From assembly GCA_900073065.1 (NCBI GenBank), contig FJOG01000022.1:295357-359356 (forward strand): a DNA stretch of 64,000 nt, written 5' to 3'. Source of the stretch: Phialocephala subalpina. Taxonomy: Eukaryota > Ascomycota > Leotiomycetes > Helotiales > Mollisiaceae. Positions 11,490 through 22,968 of this stretch are shown one piece after another. Made by a program: the position numbers and the translations under genes. Under the pieces are notes generated by a model. That model was not told where the DNA came from and ran no database searches. It saw only the letters and a program-made list of their open reading frames with translations. Within the stretch, counting starts at the first letter, position 1, and every line of letters starts with the position of its first letter.

Positions 11490-12683
11490 TCATAACTTCC
11501 CACTCCTCCTCAGCCCATCATACAACGCCCAAGCCCCCAACGCCTTCGCATCCCTCGCTCCTTCCCTCCACAGATTTTCTAACTTCACTAACTTCAACGT
11601 GATCTACACATCGTCAGTGCCAAATTCTCTCACTCAGTCTCGGATAATTTGAGAAACAAAGGTACGAACCTTCTCACCCTCATCCCTCAACCCCGTCAAT
11701 CTCCCCGTCCAACTATCAAGCTCCTCCCTTAGGACTTTCTTCTCACACAAGAAAAGCGGGATGAATTCATCGCAGCCACCCGCCGAGGGGAACATTGCGT
11801 TTGGTAATCCCTCATCTGACCTTTGTTGGCTTTGGCCGGCGAGTTCACTCAGATTGATTAACTCGGATTCTTCGATTTTGAGGCCTACTTCTTCGTAGAT
11901 TCTGTGATGGATTAGTTTTGAGTGGTTCTTGAGAACGTGAAGGAGTGAGATGGAAGGGAGAAGGAAATGGGGAACGTACTCTCTCGCTGCCGCGCCACCG
12001 AATGATCCTCCATCTACCATCCCCGCCGGTAACTCAACAAACTCCACACTCCCCGCCGCAATCCTCGGTTGGACTGTCATTATTACCCATTTCTCCCCAT
12101 CCCTCGCATCCCCCTCCAAGTCATCAGGAGTCAAAATAACTAACATCCCAACACTCGGCCCTCTCAAAAAGATACTCCCAGATAAATACTCATTATTGGA
12201 ATTAGTGATCGAAGCATTGAGATTTAGAAACCCAATCTTTGATGCGGAGAATTTGGTGAATGATTGAATTGTTATTGAGTTTAGGGCGTAGGGGAAGGTG
12301 TGGAATGGGTGTGATTTGTTTGTGTGTTGGAGGGCGAGGGAGGAGGTGAGGCGTGTGTGCCAGTTCTGTAGATACCATAAGTGTAATACTTCTAAGAGCA
12401 ATATATGAAGAAATAGGAAGTATTGTAAGTAGAGAGGGAGGGGGCGGGTCACGAGACAAGGGGAATCAGGAGAAGGGCGAGGCTGAGAAAGCAAACTGAC
12501 CTTGAAAGCTGGAAAGTTGAGAAGTTCTTCCTTTGTCAGACCTTCTGCCAGTTTGACTTCCACGTCTGTGTCTGGGAGTTTGAACGTCGACATCTTGAGA
12601 GCTGCAAATCGCGCAGGTATTCTTGAAGAAGTCTGAGAGATATGTTTCGCAAGACCTTGTGTCCGCCGAAGAGGCTTCAGCAT
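11490..12683 (-). CDS. Nudix hydrolase, NUDX14-like ADP-sugar pyrophosphatase, possible mitochondrial form
   Basis: Exons on the minus strand: 12683-12501, 12365-11980, 11901-11670 and 11603-11490; total 304 aa with all frames joined. The Nudix box is of the variant type seen in plant NUDX14: AGMVDGGSFGGAAAR, then EIYEEVGLKI, with Ser where the first Glu usually is and REIYEEVG intact. Upstream, FPAFKNWHTRL and the last-exon tail EKITLKLVKLENLWREGARD are also typical. The first 30 residues are basic and hydroxylated (MLKPLRRTQGLAKHISQTSS) like a mitochondrial presequence, and a second Met at residue 31 (MSTFKLPDTD) could give a cytosolic form. Predicted role: hydrolysis of ADP-sugars. Substrate is inferred from family only. 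Confidence 0.88.
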
Positions 12684-13244
12684 CGATTATGAATTTATAG
12701 GAATCGTGGCGGAGTCACGAGGCTTGACTTATTGGTTTCGGTGAGTGATTGTTGTCCGTGACTCAAAATAGTTCTGTTGATTGTGAAGACGAGGCTGTGG
12801 CCTGGATGTGGTTTGGGATGAAATGCATGGCGTCACCGAAGCGAGCATTCTGCCTGGTGTCTCAGCCTTGTAAGCCTCGTGACAGGGGTGTGGCGTATGT
12901 TGAGAGGTTGACCGACGGATGAGTGAGTATGGGTGATTTGCATAACTTGATGCAATGGAATAATGGAGGTTGAGAGTGAAACTGGCGTTCTCACAAGCGA
13001 ACGATGAAAGCAAAAAGGGGGAGTGAGTCAATGTCCATCCTAACCATAAATCTTCCATCTATTTTGGAACTGACATGAGAAAACGCATTGACGGTACGTC
13101 GATTTCTAGATATAACATCTATCTTGGTCTAAATAATATTACTCCAATACCATGCCTCTATCTAATCTATACCCAATGTCTATCACCCGCTCCAAACTCC
13201 AATTCCAAGCAAATATCCAACTCTTCATCGTACATGGTCGCTCA
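12684..13244. other. Intergenic between the Nudix gene and the aquaporin 3' end
   Basis: Upstream DNA of the minus-strand Nudix gene followed by the 3' side of the aquaporin gene. CT-rich parts near 13150-13240; no gene seen. Confidence 0.4.
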
Positions 13245-15460
13245 TTACCCCATCACTTTCACACTTCTTCCCACTCCAACCCCGTCTTCCTCCTCAGGCC
13301 GTCCCCGCCTTAGCACCCTGTACCGTCCTCTCTGCAGCCTTCCCGCCCAGCGTCTCTTCCACTTCTTTCCCGCCCTCACCATCCTCTTCCGTGGATAGTT
13401 TACTGGTGATTCTCCGCCAACGAAGATCGCCACATCATACAATAACGCGCCAAATATCGCTCCCGTAATCGTTCCTACCCAGGGCCCATAAATCCAGTAT
13501 CCGTTTGTAAAAATCTGGCTTCCGTACCCAACTGCTAAGCAGGCAAGACGAGGTCCCAGGTCTCTCGCAGGATTCATCGCTGCTCCGGTGTTGTATCCAA
13601 ACGCCATTGATAAAACGGTGACGATAAGGCCCAGGACGAAAGCATTCATTCCCGCACCAGGAGAGCGTTTGTATCGTCTCCCAACGCCAAAACAGCCACA
13701 GCCAAAATTGCCGTCCCAGTAAACTCGGTAAAGAATGCTGTTGAAGCGTCGATCCAGTCATATCTCGGATACGTAATAAACGCACTCAATGTCCCCGAAT
13801 TCGCAAGATCAGAACCACCGAAGGCGATAATGTCTTTTTGGTAAAGACCGAATGCGATAAGACCAGCGAGAAAGGCGCCTAGGATTTGGGCTGCGATGTA
13901 GATGGGTACTTTTCGGAGGGGAAAGCCGCGGAAGATGTAGAGCATGATGGAGATGGCGGGGTTGAGATGGGCACCGGAAATTCCACCTGCGATGTAAATA
14001 CCGACCATGGTTGCTAAGCCCCATGCCCAGTCTGTTGTTTCTTCGTTGCCGGCTTTGGAGTTTGATGTAGAGACTACCAGATCAGCGCAGAATCCAAGCG
14101 TGAGTTGGACGGTCACGGCTAGAAGTTCTGCGAGCGGTTCCCTGAATCGGAGACGAATGACAGACCAATGTGTATGGAGGTTGTGAATTTCATCTGTTTC
14201 GGGATCGTAGGCTTTGAGGGGGAATTCTTCGCCGATCCAATCCCCGTCTAGAGCGTCGTCTTGCTCTTTTGCCGTCATAATCGACGAGGCATCATCTGGC
14301 AGCCACTCGTCGTGTGTTTGTCCTTGGGCTTGTTGGACTGGAGATCCAGGACGGGTGGGACCTGGTGTAGGTTGTTCAGGAATATTTGGGAGGTCGCTGT
14401 GTTTCCCTTCGGCGACATCTTGTTCTTCTTCCTCTTCGATGGCTTGGGAGGTGGGCGAGAAGAGACTCGGTGGTCGTTGGTTTGAGGGTGAGGCCGGGGA
14501 GAGACCTGTTCCTACTCGTTGGAGCATGCGGTTTTCTCGCTGCTGGCGTGCTTGTTGGAGTTGTGGGGATATCTTGCTGGGGTTTATAGTGGCTTGAACA
14601 CGGCCTTGCTCCAAGTCCACGTTCGCTCCATCTTGTCTTTGCTGTTCTTCGTCCGGGATTTGAAGCTTGAGTTCGCTGCGAGTTGGGACCATACCAGGTC
14701 GAATGACACGGGGTAGAGGTTTAGCTAGACCCCAGACTGGACGTGAATTGACTGGTTGATCGTACGCTGGATTGAGGTCCGCATACCCTGGATCGACGTA
14801 TGGTTGATTTGCAGCCACTGTACCGATTGCTTGACCAGCAAGAGTAAAGTTCGCGGATTGTGCATCGAAGTCTCGACCTGTGGCCATGGCTCCCCCGGGA
14901 GGCTCAATCAAGATGGTTGGCCTGCGTTGGAGTGTACTGCCTCGTTGGCGCGAGAAAGCTGGTCCTGGGCTGCCGCCAACGTTCCAAGTGCTCATACGAG
15001 GACGCATTCCCGGCGAAGTGAACGGTGGTCGTTCTGAATTTGTGCTCCCTCTCGGTCTGCTGCCACTGGGTTGCCTCCCCTCCGGAACAGCATCCCTACT
15101 TCCATCTCTGTCAGCCGGTGCCCTCTTGAATATCTGCGAGCGAGGGGATAATGGGTAGGGTGCGTCGAGGCCCTGAGCAGGTCGTGAGGATATCGTTCGT
15201 CCTCGGCGTCGATTGAAGTCCGAGGTATTATTCTCCACACCCCCAACCTGATGTCGTGGTGGTAATGTCCCTGCTCTGTGTAATGGTTGTGCACCCATTC
15301 CTTCTGCTTCCACTGCTCTTGCTGAAGGTGTAACACTCCTCTCTTCTCGATTCGTACTCGTTTGATTCGATCCTGCAGCTGGAGCTGCTTCTCCTCCATT
15401 GCCAGCACCCGTCCCCTCCACACTCTGCCTCGTATCTTTCTGTTCGTCCGCCATTGTCAA
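13245..15460 (-). CDS. Aquaglyceroporin with long N-terminal extension, interrupted by a one-base frameshift
   Basis: Membrane channel for glycerol and water, MIP family. The protein starts at 15460 (MTMADEQKDT) with about 410 residues rich in Ser, Pro, Gln and Arg, then a six-helix channel. The first half-pore motif is GAHLNPAISIML; the second is AAMNPARDLGPR, whose Asp after Arg marks glycerol facilitators. Translation in the starting frame ends at 13646 just after ALGDDTNA, where family members have PPGAGMNAF. The DNA reads GCTCTCCTGGTGCGGG, so one C appears missing (about 13657-13660); in the next frame the protein continues perfectly to the stop at 13245. Without correction, the product would lose the second half of the channel. 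No intron fits. A real mutation or a base-calling error are both possible. Confidence 0.88.
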
Positions 15461-16187
15461 TCACTACACCCAACAGAAAGAAAAATTCGTAGATATCGAG
15501 AACGACAGTGATGTGGCTAATATCACTCGTGAGGTGACTACCACATAAATGTATACTTCGTACCAAGAATATAGGAAAGTTAATCAGAATTCAGGGACCG
15601 AACTCTCAAATAAAGTTTGTACTCAGGAGAGGGGACGTCCCTGCAATAAGTACAAAAATACACGGATCCTTGCCGTCCCATCATCAGATTACGATTCAAT
15701 CGTCTCTCCCCTGCCGGGCACCCATGAGAGCCTCAACACTTCTCCCCCATCATTGGCCACTCGTCTCCTTATTCAGGGACCACTTGGTCCAAAGCAGTAA
15801 GCCGGAAAAAAGCTTATCTGCAAACGATGCATCGTAGTGGAAGATTGCCGCGAGTGCTTTTCCACTTTTCTCTGCACCAAAAACTGGAAAAAGAAAGAGG
15901 TGGATCAACAGGTGGATACAAACACCCTTTAGATCAAACGGCAGAGCTAAAACGGATCCACTCGACACCCGACGCATCCGCAATAATCACGTGTAAACTT
16001 CAAAAAATTGATGGGACGTCATTTCGAGATTCTCCACTTGCTTCTGGGCTCAGGAGGTGGAGAGATATTCGTTATCCTTGTATTTGAAATTTTGAGAGAG
16101 CGTCTTGGATCTATTTTGGGTGTTAGAGATTGGGTGGAGGAATAGGGCCGGAGAAGCAGGTGGTGGAGGAACATACGATTCAGTTAC
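15461..16187. promoter_or_regulatory. Upstream region of the aquaporin gene
   Basis: About 730 bp between the aquaporin start (15460) and the stop of the next minus-strand gene (16188). No gene or repeat recognised. Confidence 0.4.
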
Positions 16188-17460
16188 TCAGTATGCTCCC
16201 AACGCTTTGCACGCTTCTACTAGATCTGGGATGTCGTCTGCTGTTTTGCTTGCGCCTCCGTATCTGATCGTCCCCACTGAAGAAAAAGTCAGCGAGAATG
16301 TTCTGGACAAAGTGATGTGCGCAGGGCTGAGCTTTGAAAGCTCCGGTCCCGAGAAAATATAGCAATTGAGTTTCGCGGCTTGAGGCTGAGAGCTGTCAAC
16401 GTCAACGTCAAGCAAGTTGCAAAGCTTCTGAGATGACTTGGCTTCAAAACTTCTCAGAACCCGAACACTTTAAGTCGGTTCCAAGGAGTGCCGCGCAATT
16501 GATCGTCCAGCTCTCGGTATCGAGCAGCTGTACAGCATGGCAGTGTACGTTCGGTATCTTCGAGCTGCTACTCCATGTAAAGCATGGCATCTGCCCTCCG
16601 GCCTTTGTTGGAAAACGGCAGCCGTTGTGTCCTCCACCTCCTCTTCACCTTCTCGACCCAAAACAAGGGAAAAGTATCACTTACCCTCATCAACCCCCCA
16701 AGCCCCACCAATAACCCACCTATTCGCACACCCATCCCCCGCAACCTCCCTCGCCCAAATCCCTTCCTCAGTCCCCAACCGTCTCGCCGCCATCTGCGTC
16801 CAAGGATTCAACAAATGGTACGTCGTACTAACACCCAAACCCCAAGCAGCATAAACCTCCCTCTCCGTATCGATCACCAAACTCATAGCCCACAAACCCC
16901 CAACCTGACTCACCCACCGATCAGTCGCTGCTTTCGAGGCGTGGGAGATGAGGATGAAGGAGAGGCGCGGGAATTTGTTCGCTAGACGGCGGGCTTCGAT
17001 GAATGTTTTTTCTGCGACTTCATAATTTCCTACCATCAGTCTCTCCTCTCATTTGAATTCTGGAATAGTAAGGGGAGGAAGAAAAGGGGAACAAACAAGG
17101 ACACCCCGTATGCCTTAAAAAAACCACCACAGCCGGCCTCCCATCCAACGGCGGTAACTCCAACTTCCCTCTCCCATTCTCCCCTTGACAAACCGGCGCT
17201 CTCTGTCCAATCACAGGTGCTGGCGCGACTTCAATCGTTGGCGGAGGAGGAGTCTGCCAACTTTTGAGCGCCTTTGGGACTTGGATATTTTTCCATGCTT
17301 CTTGTGCGCCTGCGAATGGTGAGGAATTTTGGGGGGCGTTGGGGTCTTTGGGGTTTGATGAAGAGGAATTGGTTGCAAATGGGTCGGAGGGAAAGGAGGA
17401 TGGGATTCCGGCTTTTCGTAGGGCGATCTTTGTGGTTAATTTTGTGAATATTGCTGACAT
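16188..17460 (-). CDS. AhpC/TSA thioredoxin-like protein (PRXL2-type)
   Basis: Exons on the minus strand: 17460-17097, 17017-16685 and 16276-16188, giving 261 aa. After a Ser/Pro-rich N-terminus (residues 1-85) comes a thioredoxin fold: VVVFLRHTGCPFAEKTFIEA, with the candidate redox Cys at residue 120 in a Cys-Pro-Phe motif, formed exactly across the first splice junction. The remaining fold elements are LSFILISHASKAATDRW, AWGLGVSTTYHLLNPW and, in the last exon, GTIRYGGASKTADDIPDLVE. Only one Cys sits in the active site, as usual for this group; the biochemical activity of fungal members is not established. The second intron is 408 nt, far longer than the others here, with a consensus donor (GTAAGT) and a pyrimidine-rich acceptor. 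An alternative first acceptor three residues downstream is possible. Confidence 0.85.
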
Positions 17461-19028
17461 GATTGCGAGTTCGCGGTAACTTGTGTTAGGAGGAAGGTTT
17501 GTGTGATAGGGAGGGACTCAAGAAGCTTTCGAGAGAGGAGATGGGATGAGAGAGAAAGTTTATGGAGATGAGAACAAAAGGGAAGGAGGAAGAGAGAGAG
17601 AGATCTTACAACTTACAAGACAGCTTGTCCAGCTCGGATAAACAGCTCAGGACAGCATGGTTCGAGAGCAGAGTCAGGAGCTTGAAACAGAGGAGGTGTC
17701 GCGAATTCGCGCGCGAGGTTGGGGGTTTAGTGATGGCACAGATGTTCTTGGCATTTCAGGGGTTGGTGTTGAGAGTCACGTGTGAAACATCTATGAGTGG
17801 TGTTTCTCCTCAATTACGGAGTTGAGTTTGAGGCAATCTAATCTTGGGTGAGATGATCATAATTTGAAGGAGGTAAAGTATTATTATCAAGCTAAATGCA
17901 AGAAGCCCAATGCAAACATCAGTTCTGCAGTCATGAGCTCGACTTGAGAGAAGAGGCTTCAAAATGTCCCACTTGAGGATGGATAATCTTATTGAAACCG
18001 AGCAAAGTAGTTCAATAATGTCCCAAAGAACTTGAGAGACTCGACTAGAGCGGCAGGGAAGTGTCTAGACTGGTTTACAGCACAGCATATACAAAATAGG
18101 AGGCCGTGGGATTTGACACCAGTCGACGATTCGTGTCGAACTAAGCAACGACCAGCCATGTTTTTTAATATTTCATTTTATTTATCTTCCGTTGTCTATT
18201 TTCAGACGGGCATCAAAGTCATCCGCCCCATGGTATCGACTCCTCATCGCTGTATCATCTCGTGAAACCCATTTATTTCAGTCCATGCCGCCACTTTATA
18301 AACATACACGGATGCCGCCTTTCCATCCATCAATTCACAACATCGCTTTTCCTCCTTTATCCCATTCATATCCGGAGGGTCTGGTCGTGCCAAAGCAACT
18401 AGCACACTGTATGTGCAGTTGCAAAAAAAGGAAACAACGCGGTTTATGCCAGTTCGAGAACCCCATGCATGTAAATGTATATCAAGACCAGCCCAACCCA
18501 AAGAGCCTCCGCCCTGTAGCGCACGCAAAGAGAACACTCAGAAACCAACCATTCCCAGACCAGACCGCTCGCAAATGCATCAACGTAAAAACAAGCAAAA
18601 CAAAAGATTCCGCTGATTCGAGAGATGTTTCAAGGTCTATTCGACTTGTCTGGAAAAACTGTTCATCAGCTTTCCAGATGACATGAAGGAAATCTATCGG
18701 TCGTAAACGCTTCAATGCCCACTCGATATCCCTTGAAAGCATTCCCCCTTCGCCCTTTTCCTTTTCATATAAAAACAGTGCAGAGATCGCTGAAACGCGT
18801 CAAAGACACATCAGATGAACGCCGTCGTCTAGATGCAATGCCATCTAGTCCTGGTGATTGGCCAATTGAGGGTCCTCGAGGACAAGTTTCTGTGGTTAAG
18901 CCAGAGCATGTTTGGAGCCCAGAAACATTCAAGCGCAACTCCTTCCCCATCATTCTTGAGACGGCACGGCTGTGTACTTGTCAAGATCCGACAGCTGGTA
19001 TGGGACATCGTTAGCAAGCTTGCGGTTC
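17461..19028. other. Long intergenic region, 3' side of the Cid1-type gene
   Basis: About 1.57 kb between the start of the AhpC/TSA gene and the stop of the nucleotidyltransferase gene. It probably holds the latter's 3' UTR. At 17955-18040 there are two copies of a short motif around AATGTCCCA. Small open frames near 18192-18686 show no domain. Confidence 0.4.
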
Positions 19029-22000
19029 CTATCCACCCTTCCGCTCACTCTCCTGAGCTGGTAATTTTTCGCCTTGAGCTGGAACGTCGCCATTATTCCT
19101 CGACTCTGCAGGTCCCTTCTTCTTGCCCTTCTGGATCTTCTGCCATGCTCCGGAGGCACCTTCGCTCTTCGAGGCCCTAGTATGCCCATTCAATTTTGAG
19201 ACAGGTGAGCCTTGCAGAGTACCGTTAGTGGGTATAGGCTTGTGAGTTGTGTCTAATGCTCCAAGCTGTCCCTCGACGTTTTTGAATCCTAATCCATTCG
19301 CTCTTCGCTCCAAAGGTTCAAACTTCCGACTCGTAGTGGGTGAAGGTGTCCGAGTCTCATACACAGGAGATAGGTGAGGGAGGTCTTCCCGCAGGAGGTC
19401 GTTGTGACCTGTTCCGATGTCCAAGGGAGACATGCCGCCATTTTGACGGGCTAGTCGATTCCGAGTATTGGGAGATAATCGAGGTGGTCCATTCATCTGC
19501 TCCGGAGGTAGGTATCCATTTGACACCGTAATTGGCTGCGGCACCACACCATTCGAGTTGGACAGATTGGATCTCGGACTCCCGTTTTCACTCTTCACAG
19601 AAGATGATCCATTGACAACCAGTGGTTGGTCGACTCGTCCTTCTGGCCGCACATCCCGCGGTGTCAATTGTCCCGACATATCTTGCTCGCCAGACGCATC
19701 GCTCCCTGTACCAGATGCTTGAGAAATTGAGTCAAGGGAACCGCTCAAGGCATCACTGCCGCGATCTTCGGGTATAGACCCTTCACTTACCGAAGCTTGC
19801 CAGTGTGGTATGGAGACAGGGACAGGATTTGAGCCATTGACAACCATTGGGCCGTGGTGATTGAAGGCCCTCAGGTTGGTGTGAGAGATGCCTTGCTGGG
19901 AGGGGACAGCAGTTATTGGGGCGGAATGGGCGCCAGTGGAATAAGACCGATCATGCCCAAGAGGAGAGGGTGATCTTGATGGTCTCTTCAATCGATCTAA
20001 AATAGACTGTGGCAGTTGATCTGTTGATAGCCGACGGTGTGACCGGGTCGCATCTCCGAAGGCGGGGATAGGCATCGGCACAGCTGACTGTCTCCTTATC
20101 GGACTCTGGGTATGATCACTGACATAGTAGCCGACATATTCCTTGGGTGTGTTCTCTTCAGGGGGTGTGACAGCGGAGCTAACGCTTGGCTCATACCCGG
20201 CTTCTAGATTCTCATCTGCAAGAGTGAAATTGATGGGTACCCCGCTGACATGTCGCACGGCTTGATAGATACCAAGCCCAGGATGAGCTATTTGACCACC
20301 TTGCATTCCTAGAGGGGACGGCCCTGACCGCGTAGCAGGCTGAGAATGCGAGCGCGTTGAACCATTTGGCTGGTTTACACTTGAGCCAGATCCGTTCGTC
20401 ATAGAAGACCTATGCATGCTCCTCCTTAGTTCCGGCACAGCAGAGCTCAAGGATGGCGAGGATGGACCTGTGCTTGGACTCGTCTGGTAACCGTACATCG
20501 ATGCCGCCTGGTACTGGAGAGGATAGAAGTAGAAATGCTCAGGACGGATCGGCGCTGACAATGGTGGCTGGTCGAAGGAATTTGTCCGATTTCGATCTGT
20601 AGCTTGCTGCTGCTTGATCGAGCCTCCATTGCTTTGAGCCTGGGCTTGGGCTTGTGATTGAGCGAATGCTTGGCTCTGCTGGAGACCTTGAGCATACAAT
20701 TGGAGTCGTAAGCTGTTCTCCTGAGCCTGCAAAACAGAGTACGTTGTGTAAAGGTCATTGTGTAGCTGGGCCTGTGCTCGCTGTTGTAACCACGCCTCCT
20801 GAGTGGACATGTTGAGGGGTACGCCTGGCATATATTGAGGGGGAGCATCGAATGCTCCGCTCGAAGCTCGCCGATTGCTGTTTCCGTTGCGACTGTGGTT
20901 ATTGTTATGGCGTCCTCCATTGCGGTGGCCCCCACCACGTCCTCTACTTGAAGATTGAGAAGTGCTCCGTAGAACAGGTTTTGGTTTGGGTGGAGGTCTC
21001 TCCCACACTCTCTCTTGCTCCTCTGGGAATTTGTATGTTTCGCAGCACTCCTCCAGCTTTCCCTCACACAAGAGATCAAAGGCTCTCCTGATTTCCATGT
21101 GCAATCCGCGAAACGAGGTGTCGTCTGCAGTGTTACCCAGATTCCGATTGACGTTGAAAGGCTCTTCAACACACAGCCGATTGTTGTTGGCGTTTTGCCA
21201 TTGCTTCTCCACCTTAGTTATCGCCTTGCCATTTCGTACAGATATAACAAGTTTGTCATAATCGAATTCGTGCCCATAAAAGCGGAAGAAGTGGAACAGA
21301 AGCTCTCCCAAAGACTCCTTGTTTTTCTTGCCAAAGCCACTGAGTGCCTTCAGGTCATCTGCAAAGGCGCTTTGGACTCCATCTTTCGCAGGAAGTTTGA
21401 GGTGAGGTCGCTGGTGCAAGGCGGGAAGGATTGGAATGTTTCGAGTCTGCAAGAAGTAGATGATCATGCATATCCAAGTGTACGAACTAAGCGTGCCCCC
21501 AAAAGCTGTGTGGATGTGAGACAATGCTGTTAGAAAGTTCCTGCAGATGTGCGCTTACCTGCATCATTCACTATCCTTTCCTTTGTCCAATTCTTAATGA
21601 TCATAGCAAGAGGGCGAACTCGCGGATCGATTTGTACGTAGGTTTTGATCATCCTTGTGTTCTCCAACGCGGCGGTATTGTTGACGTTCATATCACACGC
21701 AAGACGTAGCTCGGGATCCCATATCTTGACAATCGGTACCTTGGCAGTCGAGACGCAGATCACTTTCTCCATCCCATCTAAAGTCTTGTCAGTACCACTC
21801 AGACGACATTGCGAAACATCTCACTTCTTGCTAGAAGATCTGCTATAATGCAGACCCCTTCCATCGCCTTCCAGTCCGTTGTTATACAGATGTCGACTAT
21901 ACCACTATTAGCTGCGTCCATTTCCTCAAATTCTCTTTCTTGGGACGAACCGTCAGATGTATCTGTACACAACATGTTTCCAGACGATCCAAACATGTGC

Positions 22001-22968
22001 ACCTTAATGTTATGTCCCGGCCACTCTGTATTGAACAGATTTTCCAGTTTTTGTACCAGTGCCTCTCTCTTCCCATCGCTCTCTGATGACGGTAGTAACC
22101 GGTCATACAGCTCACGCATGTCTGTTGATAATTTCCTCTCTTCATCCTCAGAAAGCTTGCTCTTAATTTCCTTCAAGTTCTTCTTCTCCAGCCTTTCACC
22201 CCCTAAACTATAAGGCATCCGCCTTTTTGTATGTGCCATAGCGGTCTCATACCGGCATCCGCCTCGGGGGCCTGGAATCGGTCTCGAAGATGGGAGTATG
22301 ATATTCGATTCGGAGTACGCAGAGCGCGGTGAGTGGCCATTAGTCGCATTCGGTGATGGCGGTCGAGACTCGAAGGAGAACTTCCGGGCATGTTGATGTG
22401 GCGTAGAAGGTACAGAATTTGATTGCTGAGAGATTGTGGAGGTTTGGTGTTGCGGAAGAGGTCGACTAGGGAGCGGGTTGGACAGCTCCAATTTCTTGGC
22501 TGGCATCTTAGCAGCGGTTTCCTTCTCTGTTATGAGAGCGCGCTCTCCTTTGCTGGGTTTTCGTGATTCCTTATTCCCATGACCAACCCGAGAAGAAGTT
22601 TTGTTATTCCTTGCCGTGGTTGCGGTTGCGCTACTCGTAGTTGAGCCGGATCGTGGTCCAGGCACAGCCTGAATATGTTGTGCTGAGAGCAGAGGGGGGA
22701 GTGGCGAGGATACTAGTCTAGTAGTTCTTCCGGTGCTTATGAGTCTATTGTATTGTGCAAGCTGCAGCTGGTGGTAAGACGAGTGCTGCGGCAGCAGAAT
22801 AGGAATGAGATCGAGTTGAGACGGCCGTTGAGCTGGGACCGCAATACTCGGCGAGGAGATCGGAACTGGATCTGCGAGCGTGTTGCGCCGAACGAGTCGC
22901 GACCACTGAGCAGACTGATATTGATACTGAGAATTACCAGCTGAAGACTGGCCCTCCATCAACTTCAC
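19029..22968 (-). CDS. Cid1/GLD-2-type non-canonical poly(A)/poly(U) polymerase
   Basis: Adds nucleotides to RNA 3' ends, so it acts in RNA turnover. Exons on the minus strand: 22968-21951, 21896-21825, 21777-21559 and 21505-19029, 1,261 aa. About 280 disordered residues precede the catalytic domain. The nucleotidyltransferase signature is GSSGNMLCTDTSDVDICITT, seen only after removing a 54-nt intron (21897-21950; donor GTTCGT, branch CTAAT, acceptor TAG) that is in frame and has no stop. It is followed by KVPIVKIWDPELRLACDMNV (third Asp), TRMIKTYVQIDPRVRPLAMI and the PAP-associated domain (AFGGTLSSYTWICMIIYFLQ). The C-terminal 500 residues are low complexity: RGRGGG and Asn-rich near residue 650, Gln/Ala-rich near 740, and a Lys-rich end (KIQKGKKKGPAE). 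Whether it adds A or U cannot be read from the sequence. Confidence 0.92.

Noticed and set aside
14214..15158. Several plus-strand open frames over the aquaporin N-terminal extension
   Set aside because: Antisense shadows of a GC-rich coding region; no domain in any.
21890..21960. Apparent loss of the first catalytic Asp in the Cid1-type polymerase
   Set aside because: The unspliced frame reads GIVDICITT, but removing a well-formed 54-nt intron restores SDVDICITT.
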